Assembly: GCF_029227915.1 (NCBI RefSeq)
Contig: NC_079886.1
Coordinates: 15,164,501-15,228,500 of the forward strand
Origin: Hydractinia symbiolongicarpus
Taxonomy: Eukaryota > Cnidaria > Hydrozoa > Anthoathecata > Hydractiniidae
Direction of reading: 5' to 3'
Length of the DNA stretch: 64,000 nt
Shown here: one piece after another, positions 14,001 to 26,597 of the stretch
Position numbering within the stretch: the first letter of the stretch is position 1
How the letters are laid out: the number at the start of each line of letters is the position of its first letter
Position numbers and translations under genes: made by a program
Notes under the pieces: model-generated
Database searches by the model: none
What the model saw: the letters and a program-made list of their open reading frames with translations, nothing else
Told to the model about the DNA's origin: nothing

Positions 14001-14478
14001 ACTTCGTATAACAATTGAGCAGCAGTTGCAGCTTTTCGATCCTTGATATGGTCTTAACCTCCGATCACTTCGAGAAATAATCGAAGGTTACGGGCGGGAA
14101 TGATATGAGAACATTGTCCGGGAAAAATCTATTCAAGGGGGAAAATAGTTTCCTCACACTAAAACGTCACAAATATTAAAGCATGTTCTAGAAAGGTCTG
14201 ACATCACTACAACCTTTTTGAGAAACATTTATATATTTCCTGACATTTAAGCTAAAGTCTACCAACAGTGATATGAAATAAGGTGTGAATTTTTTGTGTG
14301 AATTTTAAGTAGGTTCAATTTATGTAAACATAAAATGTAGTACAGACGGAGAATAAATAATGATTTTCACTTCAACAAAATTATTTTATTGACAAATTCA
14401 CTGCAGGAATATGTCGAAGCATATGGTTTTATGTGAAGAATTTAAAAGAGAATAGAGACCTATGAAATATTTATAATT
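11064..14478. repeat. Array unit 2 (short type, 3415 bp)
   Basis: Short unit without the 937-bp segment. It carries C at 11407, C at 14012 and a private G at 14181. Confidence 0.95.
12801..14084 (-). pseudogene. Ginger1/KRBA2-like transposase relic, 5'-truncated (unit 2)
   Basis: Same content and same truncation as the relic in unit 1. Confidence 0.8.
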
Positions 14479-17400
14479 CGGTTAACAAATCGGTCGAAGA
14501 AGAAGAAGAAGAAAAATACCGCCCGTTTTAATAAGATCTTGGATGTAATCCGAAATCTTAAAAAGTTTCTTTAACGTTGTGTCTCTTTCCGTAATAACAA
14601 CGGCTCGGGGGCCACAAGACCCTGAGGATGAGGTTGGTAACTAACGCGAATCAACGAATATTAAATATTTTGGCTTATGGCTAAATGGCTAGACATCTAA
14701 TAACGGATGAGAATTTTACTCGGGTATAAAAGTAACGGGTGTAAGGACGTAAATTATTTCTTGTAATTATTTTTTAATTATTTCCGTAAATTTTCGTCGT
14801 TCATTATCAAACTTCCTATTACCTTTTTAGACTCTTTTTGAACATTTCGTATTGAGCAGAATATAAATAAAACAAAACAAAAATATATGCATTGCAAATG
14901 TAAATAAGACATAAAGTTTAATAAAAAGGAGCGTTTTTCATAAGTATGATTACATCCATACAAGCTAATCTCTGTGACAGGCTACTAAGAGGAATGTGTT
15001 CAGTGTAATTTCCTTCTGAATTTGCATCAAAATGTTTCTGTCCTCGTCAAAGAATCAGTCATTTTCATTTATCAATATAATCTCCTCAAGAAAGATTTGA
15101 AAACAGAAGGTACGAATATCTTTTTGGATAGTACAGGTAAAGTTGGGATGACTTCTTTTTCTTTAGCTTTTGTTGCAAAATGTTCAACATTTACACCAAA
15201 TTTTCAACTGCTTCACCTTGATAACCACCAAGAAATGTTGTTGTTTTAACAGGAATTTTAAAATGTGACCAGGCAATGTAATAAAGTTCTTCATGTCTGT
15301 AGCCTTTGAAACATCTAAAACGAATGTTTTATTTTTTTTAGTTTATATTTACCACCTTTATAACGTTTTATACCAATGCAAAATTGCTACATAGCTTTTA
15401 CTGAAATTGGTCTATTTTTAGTATCTGTTGCAATTGATAAGATATTATGTCTCTATAGGCAATGTTATAACACATCTAAATCAGATTTTAAACAATAATT
15501 ATAATAAACAATTGCCAACATCCCTGAAGACGTCGTTCATCATTATATTTTAATAACTAATGTATGACTTTTATATTCGTTAGTATTTGTTTTTAAGCTG
15601 TGCATAATATATTTTTTAATTAAACTGTTTTTAAACTGTTATTTATTTGTTTTATAGAGAATAAATCTGATGATGAGTTACCAAAACTCGAAATATATTA
15701 TTCAATAAAATTGCGTTGTTGGTCATTAAAATCTCTCGAATATTACGACATCTTTCGGTTACTGTAAATGACTGAATAAGTCCCTCGGAGCATATTTAAC
15801 ACTGTTTTTACTGGCATAATTAATGTATGTGCAATTTCTCTGAACTGGATAAAGTATTCCATCCCAAACCTAAAACAAGTTTCAATTAGACCTATCTGAT
15901 GTACTTTAAGCATGAGAATTGCTTTTTATGTTTTCTACTCATATGTAACTTTGTCAAAATTGACATGCTCTCAAAAATAGCTTATCAGCGTCTTCAAAGA
16001 AAACAAAATTCAGAAACTCAGGAAATCAGGAACTACAATTACAAATTAAATTATTTTTAGGTCTATTTCATTATAAGCCAATCCAAAATAACTTGAACGA
16101 AAATATGTTTTTTGCCGCCAACACCAAAATTCACACCGGTGCCGCGGAAGATTTAGACCCGTGAAATTAAGACTTTTAAGTTATAATTTCCCGTGAAATA
16201 AAAACTTTTCGGGTTTTAATTTCCCGGTAAATTAGGATCTAAGAGACTGCCAAAACTGAATGCCAAGAGCCAGTGACAGCCACCATCGTGTAGCAACTGA
16301 ATGTGATCTACTGACACTGGAAAGTACGGTGCTTGCTCCTGTTTTTGACAATTTAAAACACTTTGATATGCTTCAAGATTTCCAAGTGCATTGCAGATAA
16401 AGTTTTGATCAGCGTCCATAAGTTGATCTTTGAGGAGACCATCGGATGATTCTAGTAATTCTCTGTCCGGTAAATATCATTGCTATTCTTGGAAGGGCTT
16501 TTTGTGTTTCTTTTGATTCAAGAATACGAGTCAACCCTCGAAAAGTTTGTCTGGTATTGGCAATTGTTTTGCATTAATGGCCTGGAAACGAATAAGGAGA
16601 TTGCTTTATAGCCATAACCAAAATCATCTCCACAATCTCATCTGGCGCAATTTCTCAAAAACTTTGCTTGTTGACAATGTCATCTCTTTCTCTGCTTTCT
16701 CCGAGTTATAATAACTTTTGAGTTGACTAATATTGTACTTTGTCTTTTTAGGATGGTTCTTGATGCATTTCTTAAGGTTACAGCTCCTTTTTCTGAGATG
16801 TTCATAACTGTATAGGGACCAATCCATTTCTGTGTGAATTTCCCACCCTTTCTATCGTTTCGCTTTTTAATTCTCAAAAGAACTAAGTCGTCCACCAAAA
16901 TTTCTGTTTTTGATGTATGTATATTATCGTAGTCACGTTTTTGCTTCTTTTGTGCACTTTTAATGTTTTTGGAAGCGTCGTCAGCTATCGAACTTCGTGT
17001 ATCTGCTACTGACCTTAGAAGAGCATCAAAAACTTCAGTGTCAAATTATTCGTCCAGTCCATTTTCATTTTCCTTCACAAGGTTGTGTTTTACATCAATT
17101 GGCAAAATTGGCTCGCGGTTGTAAAGCAACATGAACGGTGAATAGTTCGTCAAGGAGTGTCGACTAACACGATGAGCGAAAAGAACACCTTTGATAATGC
17201 TGGGACACATATTAACGTTATCTTCTAAGACTTTCACCATAGCGTTTTTGATTGCTCGATTTTGACGCTCCACTAAGCCATTAGCTTGATTAGTCATAGA
17301 CTGAGATGATATTTGCTCCTCACCCGTCAACCTATGAAGCTCTAAAGAAACGCCATTTACGGATTCTCTACCCTGATCATTGATTTGCACTTGGCAGCAA

Positions 17401-17893
17401 CTATGGCGAAACATCACTTCGTATAAGAATTGAGCAGCAGTTGCAGCTTTTCGATCCTTGATATGGTCTTAACCTCCGATCACTTCGAGAAATAATCGAA
17501 GGTTACGGGCGGGAATGATATGAGAACATTGTCCGGGAAAAATCTATTCAAGGGGGAAAATAGTTTCCTCACACTAAAACGTCACAAATATTAAAACATG
17601 TTCTAGAAAGGTCTGACATCACTACAACCTTTTTGAGAAACATTTATATATTTCCTGACATTTAAGCTAAAGTCTACCAACAGTGATATGAAATAAGGTG
17701 TGAATTTTTTGTGTGAATTTTAAGTAGGTTCAATTTATGTAAACATAAAATGTAGTACAGACGGAGAATAAATAATGATTTTCACTTCAACAAAATTATT
17801 TTATTGACAAATTCACTGCAGGAATATGTCGAAGCATATGGTTTTATGTGAAGAATTTAAAAGAGAATAGAGACCTATGAAATATTTATAATT
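14479..17893. repeat. Array unit 3 (short type, 3415 bp)
   Basis: Short unit without the 937-bp segment. It carries C at 14822 like unit 2, but G at 17427 like units 4-7, so it marks the transition between the two sequence subtypes. Confidence 0.95.
16216..17499 (-). pseudogene. Ginger1/KRBA2-like transposase relic, 5'-truncated (unit 3)
   Basis: Same truncation as units 1 and 2. The base change at 17427 shortens the first in-frame Met ORF of the core fragment to 123 codons. Confidence 0.8.
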
Positions 17894-19630
17894 CGGTTAA
17901 CAAATCGGTCGAAGAAGAAGAAGAAGAAAAATACCGCCCGTTTTAATAAGATCTTGGATGTAATCCGAAATCTTAAAAAGTTTCTTTAACGTTGTGTCTC
18001 TTTCCGTAATAACAACGGCTCGGGGGCCACAAGACCCTGAGGATGAGGTTGGTAACTAACGCGAATCAACGAATATTAAATATTTTGGCTTATGGCTAAA
18101 TGGCTAGACATCTAATAACGGATGAGAATTTTACTCGGGTATAAAAGTAACGGGTGTAAGGACGTAAATTATTTCTTGTAATTATTTTTTAATTATTTCC
18201 GTAAATTTTCGTCGTTCATTATCAAACTTCCTATTAGCTTTTTAGACTCTTTTTGAACATTTCGTATTGAGCAGAATATAAATAAAACAAAACAAAAATA
18301 TATGCATTGCAAATGTAAATAAGACATAAAGTTTAATAAAAAGGAGCGTTTTTCATAAGTATGATTACATCCATACAAGCTAATCTCTGTGACAGGCTAC
18401 TAAGAGGAATGTGTTCAGTGTAATTTCCTTCTGAATTTGCATCAAAATGTTTCTGTCCTCGTCAAAGAATCAGTCATTTTCATTTATCAATATAATCTCC
18501 TCAAGAAAGATTTGAAAACAGAAGGTACGAATATCTTTTTGGATAGTACAGGTAAAGTTGGGATGACTTCTTTTTCTTTAGCTTTTGTTGCAAAATGTTC
18601 AACATTTACACCAAATTTTCAACTGCTTCACCTTGATAACCACCAAGAAATGTTGTTGTTTTAACAGGAATTTTAAAATGTGACCAGGCAATGTAATAAA
18701 GTTCTTCATGTCTGTAGCCTTTGAAACATCTAAAACGAATGTTTTATTTTTTTTAGTTTATATTTACCACCTTTATAACGTTTTATACCAATGCAAAATT
18801 GCTACATAGCTTTTACTGAAATTGGTCTATTTTTAGTATCTGTTGCAATTGATAAGATATTATGTCTCTATAGGCAATGTTATAACACATCTAAATCAGA
18901 TTTTAAACAATAATTATAATAAACAATTGCCAACATCCCTGAAGACGTCGTTCATCATTATATTTTAATAACTAATGTATGACTTTTATATTCGTTAGTA
19001 TTTGTTTTTAAGCTGTGCATAATATATTTTTTAATTAAACTGTTTTTAAACTGTTATTTATTTGTTTTATAGAGAATAAATCTGATGATGAGTTACCAAA
19101 ACTCGAAATATATTATTCAATAAAATTGCGTTGTTGGTCATTAAAATCTCTCGAATATTACGACATCTTTCGGTTACTGTAAATGACTGAATAAGTCCCT
19201 CGGAGCATATTTAACACTGTTTTTACTGGCATAATTAATGTATGTGCAATTTCTCTGAACTGGATAAAGTATTCCATCCCAAACCTAAAACAAGTTTCAA
19301 TTAGACCTATCTGATGTACTTTAAGCATGAGAATTGCTTTTTATGTTTTCTACTCATATGTAACTTTGTCAAAATTGACATGCTCTCAAAAATAGCTTAT
19401 CAGCGTCTTCAAAGAAAACAAAATTCAGAAACTCAGGAAATCAGGAACTACAATTACAAATTAAATTATTTTTAGGTCTATTTCATTATAAGCCAATCCA
19501 AAATAACTTGAACGAAAATATGTTTTTTGCCGCCAACACCAAAATTCACACCGGTGCCGCGGAAGATTTAGACCCGTGAAATTAAGACTTTTAAGTTATA
19601 ATTTCCCGTGAAATAAAAACTTTTCGGGTT

Positions 19631-21460
19631 TTAATTTCCCGGTAAATTAGGATCTAAGAGACTGCCAAAACTGAATGCCAAGAGCCAGTGACAGCCACCA
19701 TCGTGTAGCAACTGAATGTGATCTACTGACACTGGAAAGTACGGTGCTTGCTCCTGTTTTTGACAATTTAAAACACTTTGATATGCTTCAAGATTTCCAA
19801 GTGCATTGCAGATAAAGTTTTGATCAGCGTCCATAAGTTGATCTTTGAGGAGACCATCGGATGATTCTAGTAATTCTCTGTCCGGTAAATATCATTGCTA
19901 TTCTTGGAAGGGCTTTTTGTGTTTCTTTTGATTCAAGAATACGAGTCAACCCTCGAAAAGTTTGTCTGGTATTGGCAATTGTTTTGCATTAATGGCCTGG
20001 AAACGAATAAGGAGATTGCTTTATAGCCATAACCAAAATCATCTCCACAATCTCATCTGGCGCAATTTCTCAAAAACTTTGCTTGTTGACAATGTCATCT
20101 CTTTCTCTGCTTTCTCCGAGTTATAATAACTTTTGAGTTGACTAATATTGTACTTTGTCTTTTTAGGATGGTTCTTGATGCATTTCTTAAGGTTACAGCT
20201 CCTTTTTCTGAGATGTTCATAACTGTATAGGGACCAATCCATTTCTGTGTGAATTTCCCACCCTTTCTATCGTTTCGCTTTTTAATTCTCAAAAGAACTA
20301 AGTCGTCCACCAAAATTTCTGTTTTTGATGTATGTATATTATCGTAGTCACGTTTTTGCTTCTTTTGTGCACTTTTAATGTTTTTGGAAGCGTCGTCAGC
20401 TATCGAACTTCGTGTATCTGCTACTGACCTTAGAAGAGCATCAAAAACTTCAGTGTCAAATTATTCGTCCAGTCCATTTTCATTTTCCTTCACAAGGTTG
20501 TGTTTTACATCAATTGGCAAAATTGGCTCGCGGTTGTAAAGCAACATGAACGGTGAATAGTTCGTCAAGGAGTGTCGACTAACACGATGAGCGAAAAGAA
20601 CACCTTTGATAATGCTGGGACACATATTAACGTTATCTTCTAAGACTTTCACCATAGCGTTTTTGATTGCTCGATTTTGACGCTCCACTAAGCCATTAGC
20701 TTGATTAGTCATAGACTGAGATGATATTTGCTCCTCACCCGTCAACCTATGAAGCTCTAAAGAAACGCCATTTACGGATTCTCTACCCTGATCATTGATT
20801 TGCACTTGGCAGCAACTATGGCGAAACATCACTTCGTATAAGAATTGAGCAGCAGTTGCAGCTTTTCGATCCTTGATATGGTCTTAACCTCCGATCACTT
20901 CGAGAAATAATCGATTAAAACAATGACGTGGTGATACCCATCGACGTCGGGTAAGTTGCAAATATCGCCGCCTTACTTTCTTTCATTACTTCAGATGGCA
21001 CTGTTGTGGGTTTGAGCTCTGCTTTAGGAGATTATAAATCACCTTGTTTTTGGCATTGTTCGCATGTTCGGATAAAATCTGTGACATCGGCTGTGATGTT
21101 GTACCAAAAGAACTTTTACCGATATTTTCTCATACGCTGAATTCTTGCCTCTATTGTACGATGATGCTTTCGCACGTTCTGAATCTCCGATACCTTGGTG
21201 GACATCACGTACGCTTTCAAGTTGTCGAGAACGATATTTTATCACGAGATTGTTATTTTTGAAAAGATGAGAAATTTTTTATTAAAAACTTTCTCTATCT
21301 CTATGCTGTCAGGATACTTTTTATTGCGCACGTAATCTTCAATTTCTTGGAGACTGAAGTGGCTCCTGCTTTTTTTCGCCATCTTTGATTTGATGTATAA
21401 ATGCATGCGTCTCGCGTACCATTTACAACGACTGTCAACAAAACATTTGAATGTCAACAC
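19631..21460 (-). pseudogene. Ginger1/KRBA2-like integrase-type transposase relic with Ulp1-like tail (unit 4)
   Basis: Read on the minus strand, the pieces come in the order expected for an integrase-derived transposase. There is an N-terminal fragment (MAKKSRSHF...YPDSIE, near 21.38 kb) and a degenerate H2C2 zinc-binding region at 21039-21245. A core follows whose acidic residues are visible across frames (GDICNLP, LIDYFS, then NDQGRE and ERQNR at 20461-20832). Next is a C-terminal domain with the WIGPYTV (GPY) motif at 20095-20313. Last, at 19631-19834, is HDGGCHWLLAF, resembling the His-Trp motif of Ulp1/C48 peptidases. Ginger1 transposases are known to combine a Gypsy-like integrase with an OTU or Ulp1 protease domain. 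Several frameshifts and stops break the gene. A 12-bp inverted match (GAAATTAAGACT at about 19577 and its complement near 21523) might be the remains of termini, but that is weak. Confidence 0.8.
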
Positions 21461-21570
21461 GACGCGTTCGAAAGTTCTAAAGATGGCTGAATGAACTGCG
21501 AGAGTAACATAATCTTTTTGCTTTGAGTCTTAATTTCCCTCTTTGATCAAAATTTCTTGGGATATGATTG

Positions 21571-21597
21571 AAAATCACCCAAAATAAGGGTGATTTT
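21571..21597. repeat. Perfect hairpin, 10-bp stem and 7-nt loop
   Basis: AAAATCACCC, a 7-nt loop AAAATAA, then GGGTGATTTT. It lies in the 937-bp segment just upstream of the relic transposase start. Copies recur at 25923, 30275 and 34620 in units 5-7. No function can be assigned. Confidence 0.8.
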
Positions 21598-22245
21598 TAT
21601 CAGCCTGAGCCAGGGCTATTACGGAGCCTTTTCGTCAGAATATCATAGGCGTAGAAGAGCCCTGACGACACAAGGTTGACACCTTCTAGCAACTTTTAGG
21701 TTGTAATCGAAATTTAGACCTTAGCAACTTAGGCTAACATGAAAAATGGAGTTAGTTGATGATGGAATTACAAAAAAGTCTAAAACACACCATAATACGG
21801 TTTGTCCAAGGAGGTTTAAAAATTACAATCTAGTGAACTTTTGAGAATTGAAGGTTACGGGCGGGAATGATATGAGAACATTGTCCGGGAAAAATCTATT
21901 CAAGGGGGAAAATAGTTTCCTCACACTAAAACGTCACAAATATTAAAACATGTTCTAGAAAGGTCTGACATCACTACAACCTTTTTGAGAAACATTTATA
22001 TATTTCCTGACATTTAAGCTAAAGTCTACCAACAGTGATATGAAATAAGGTGTGAATTTTTTGTGTGAATTTTAAGTAGGTTCAATTTATGTAAACATAA
22101 AATGTAGTACAGACGGAGAATAAATAATGATTTTCACTTCAACAAAATTATTTTATTGACAAATTCACTGCAGGAATATGTCGAAGCATATGGTTTTATG
22201 TGAAGAATTTAAAAGAGAATAGAGACCTATGAAATATTTATAATT

Positions 22246-25200
22246 CGGTTAACAAATCGGTCGAAGAAGAAGAAGAAGAAAAATACCGCCCGTTTTAATA
22301 AGATCTTGGATGTAATCCGAAATCTTAAAAAGTTTCTTTAACGTTGTGTCTCTTTCCGTAATAACAACGGCTCGGGGGCCACAAGACCCTGAGGATGAGG
22401 TTGGTAACTAACGCGAATCAACGAATATTAAATATTTTGGCTTATGGCTAAATGGCTAGACATCTAATAACGGATGAGAATTTTACTCGGGTATAAAAGT
22501 AACGGGTGTAAGGACGTAAATTATTTCTTGTAATTATTTTTTAATTATTTCCGTAAATTTTCGTCGTTCATTATCAAACTTCCTATTAGCTTTTTAGACT
22601 CTTTTTGAACATTTCGTATTGAGCAGAATATAAATAAAACAAAACAAAAATATATGCATTGCAAATGTAAATAAGACATAAAGTTTAATAAAAAGGAGCG
22701 TTTTTCATAAGTATGATTACATCCATACAAGCTAATCTCTGTGACAGGCTACTAAGAGGAATGTGTTCAGTGTAATTTCCTTCTGAATTTGCATCAAAAT
22801 GTTTCTGTCCTCGTCAAAGAATCAGTCATTTTCATTTATCAATATAATCTCCTCAAGAAAGATTTGAAAACAGAAGGTACGAATATCTTTTTGGATAGTA
22901 CAGGTAAAGTTGGGATGACTTCTTTTTCTTTAGCTTTTGTTGCAAAATGTTCAACATTTACACCAAATTTTCAACTGCTTCACCTTGATAACCACCAAGA
23001 AATGTTGTTGTTTTAACAGGAATTTTAAAATGTGACCAGGCAATGTAATAAAGTTCTTCATGTCTGTAGCCTTTGAAACATCTAAAACGAATGTTTTATT
23101 TTTTTTAGTTTATATTTACCACCTTTATAACGTTTTATACCAATGCAAAATTGCTACATAGCTTTTACTGAAATTGGTCTATTTTTAGTATCTGTTGCAA
23201 TTGATAAGATATTATGTCTCTATAGGCAATGTTATAACACATCTAAATCAGATTTTAAACAATAATTATAATAAACAATTGCCAACATCCCTGAAGACGT
23301 CGTTCATCATTATATTTTAATAACTAATGTATGACTTTTATATTCGTTAGTATTTGTTTTTAAGCTGTGCATAATATATTTTTTAATTAAACTGTTTTTA
23401 AACTGTTATTTATTTGTTTTATAGAGAATAAATCTGATGATGAGTTACCAAAACTCGAAATATATTATTCAATAAAATTGCGTTGTTGGTCATTAAAATC
23501 TCTCGAATATTACGACATCTTTCGGTTACTGTAAATGACTGAATAAGTCCCTCGGAGCATATTTAACACTGTTTTTACTGGCATAATTAATGTATGTGCA
23601 ATTTCTCTGAACTGGATAAAGTATTCCATCCCAAACCTAAAACAAGTTTCAATTAGACCTATCTGATGTACTTTAAGCATGAGAATTGCTTTTTATGTTT
23701 TCTACTCATATGTAACTTTGTCAAAATTGACATGCTCTCAAAAATAGCTTATCAGCGTCTTCAAAGAAAACAAAATTCAGAAACTCAGGAAATCAGGAAC
23801 TACAATTACAAATTAAATTATTTTTAGGTCTATTTCATTATAAGCCAATCCAAAATAACTTGAACGAAAATATGTTTTTTGCCGCCAACACCAAAATTCA
23901 CACCGGTGCCGCGGAAGATTTAGACCCGTGAAATTAAGACTTTTAAGTTATAATTTCCCGTGAAATAAAAACTTTTCGGGTTTTAATTTCCCGGTAAATT
24001 AGGATCTAAGAGACTGCCAAAACTGAATGCCAAGAGCCAGTGACAGCCACCATCGTGTAGCAACTGAATGTGATCTACTGACACTGGAAAGTACGGTGCT
24101 TGCTCCTGTTTTTGACAATTTAAAACACTTTGATATGCTTCAAGATTTCCAAGTGCATTGCAGATAAAGTTTTGATCAGCGTCCATAAGTTGATCTTTGA
24201 GGAGACCATCGGATGATTCTAGTAATTCTCTGTCCGGTAAATATCATTGCTATTCTTGGAAGGGCTTTTTGTGTTTCTTTTGATTCAAGAATACGAGTCA
24301 ACCCTCGAAAAGTTTGTCTGGTATTGGCAATTGTTTTGCATTAATGGCCTGGAAACGAATAAGGAGATTGCTTTATAGCCATAACCAAAATCATCTCCAC
24401 AATCTCATCTGGCGCAATTTCTCAAAAACTTTGCTTGTTGACAATGTCATCTCTTTCTCTGCTTTCTCCGAGTTATAATAACTTTTGAGTTGACTAATAT
24501 TGTACTTTGTCTTTTTAGGATGGTTCTTGATGCATTTCTTAAGGTTACAGCTCCTTTTTCTGAGATGTTCATAACTGTATAGGGACCAATCCATTTCTGT
24601 GTGAATTTCCCACCCTTTCTATCGTTTCGCTTTTTAATTCTCAAAAGAACTAAGTCGTCCACCAAAATTTCTGTTTTTGATGTATGTATATTATCGTAGT
24701 CACGTTTTTGCTTCTTTTGTGCACTTTTAATGTTTTTGGAAGCGTCGTCAGCTATCGAACTTCGTGTATCTGCTACTGACCTTAGAAGAGCATCAAAAAC
24801 TTCAGTGTCAAATTATTCGTCCAGTCCATTTTCATTTTCCTTCACAAGGTTGTGTTTTACATCAATTGGCAAAATTGGCTCGCGGTTGTAAAGCAACATG
24901 AACGGTGAATAGTTCGTCAAGGAGTGTCGACTAACACGATGAGCGAAAAGAACACCTTTGATAATGCTGGGACACATATTAACGTTATCTTCTAAGACTT
25001 TCACCATAGCGTTTTTGATTGCTCGATTTTGACGCTCCACTAAGCCATTAGCTTGATTAGTCATAGACTGAGATGATATTTGCTCCTCACCCGTCAACCT
25101 ATGAAGCTCTAAAGAAACGCCATTTACGGATTCTCTACCCTGATCATTGATTTGCACTTGGCAGCAACTATGGCGAAACATCACTTCGTATAAGAATTGA

Positions 25201-26597
25201 GCAGCAGTTGCAGCTTTTCGATCCTTGATATGGTCTTAACCTCCGATCACTTCGAGAAATAATCGATTAAAACAATGACGTGGTGATACCCATCGACGTC
25301 GGGTAAGTTGCAAATATCGCCGCCTTACTTTCTTTCATTACTTCAGATGGCACTGTTGTGGGTTTGAGCTCTGCTTTAGGAGATTATAAATCACCTTGTT
25401 TTTGGCATTGTTCGCATGTTCGGATAAAATCTGTGACATCGGCTGTGATGTTGTACCAAAAGAACTTTTACCGATATTTTCTCATACGCTGAATTCTTGC
25501 CTCTATTGTACGATGATGCTTTCGCACGTTCTGAATCTCCGATACCTTGGTGGACATCACGTACGCTTTCAAGTTGTCGAGAACGATATTTTATCACGAG
25601 ATTGTTATTTTTGAAAAGATGAGAAATTTTTTATTAAAAACTTTCTCTATCTCTATGCTGTCAGGATACTTTTTATTGCGCACGTAATCTTCAATTTCTT
25701 GGAGACTGAAGTGGCTCCTGCTTTTTTTCGCCATCTTTGATTTGATGTATAAATGCATGCGTCTCGCGTACCATTTACAACGACTGTCAACAAAACATTT
25801 GAATGTCAACACGACGCGTTCGAAAGTTCTAAAGATGGCTGAATGAACTGCGAGAGTAACATAATCTTTTTGCTTTGAGTCTTAATTTCCCTCTTTGATC
25901 AAAATTTCTTGGGATATGATTGAAAATCACCCAAAATAAGGGTGATTTTTATCAGCCTGAGCCAGGGCTATTACGGAGCCTTTTCGTCAGAATATCATAG
26001 GCGTAGAAGAGCCCTGACGACACAAGGTTGACACCTTCTAGCAACTTTTAGGTTGTAATCGAAATTTAGACCTTAGCAACTTAGGCTAACATGAAAAATG
26101 GAGTTAGTTGATGATGGAATTACAAAAAAGTCTAAAACACACCATAATACGGTTTGTCCAAGGAGGTTTAAAAATTACAATCTAGTGAACTTTTGAGAAT
26201 TGAAGGTTACGGGCGGGAATGATATGAGAACATTGTCCGGGAAAAATCTATTCAAGGGGGAAAATAGTTTCCTCACACTAAAACGTCACAAATATTAAAA
26301 CATGTTCTAGAAAGGTCTGACATCACTACAACCTTTTTGAGAAACATTTATATATTTCCTGACATTTAAGCTAAAGTCTACCAACAGTGATATGAAATAA
26401 GGTGTGAATTTTTTGTGTGAATTTTAAGTAGGTTCAATTTATGTAAACATAAAATGTAGTACAGACGGAGAATAAATAATGATTTTCACTTCAACAAAAT
26501 TATTTTATTGACAAATTCACTGCAGGAATATGTCGAAGCATATGGTTTTATGTGAAGAATTTAAAAGAGAATAGAGACCTATGAAATATTTATAATT
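22246..26597. repeat. Array unit 5 (long type, 4352 bp)
   Basis: I could see no difference from unit 4 by eye. It holds the full-length transposase relic. Confidence 0.95.
23983..25812 (-). pseudogene. Ginger1/KRBA2-like transposase relic (unit 5)
   Basis: Full-length relic, apparently identical to the unit 4 copy, with the same frameshifts. The breaks therefore predate the array expansion. Confidence 0.8.

Larger units (their letters stand above)
17894..22245. repeat. Array unit 4 (long type, 4352 bp)
   Basis: First long unit. The extra 937 bp (20915-21851) holds the 5' part of the transposase relic and a perfect 10-bp-stem hairpin at 21571-21597. Confidence 0.95.
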
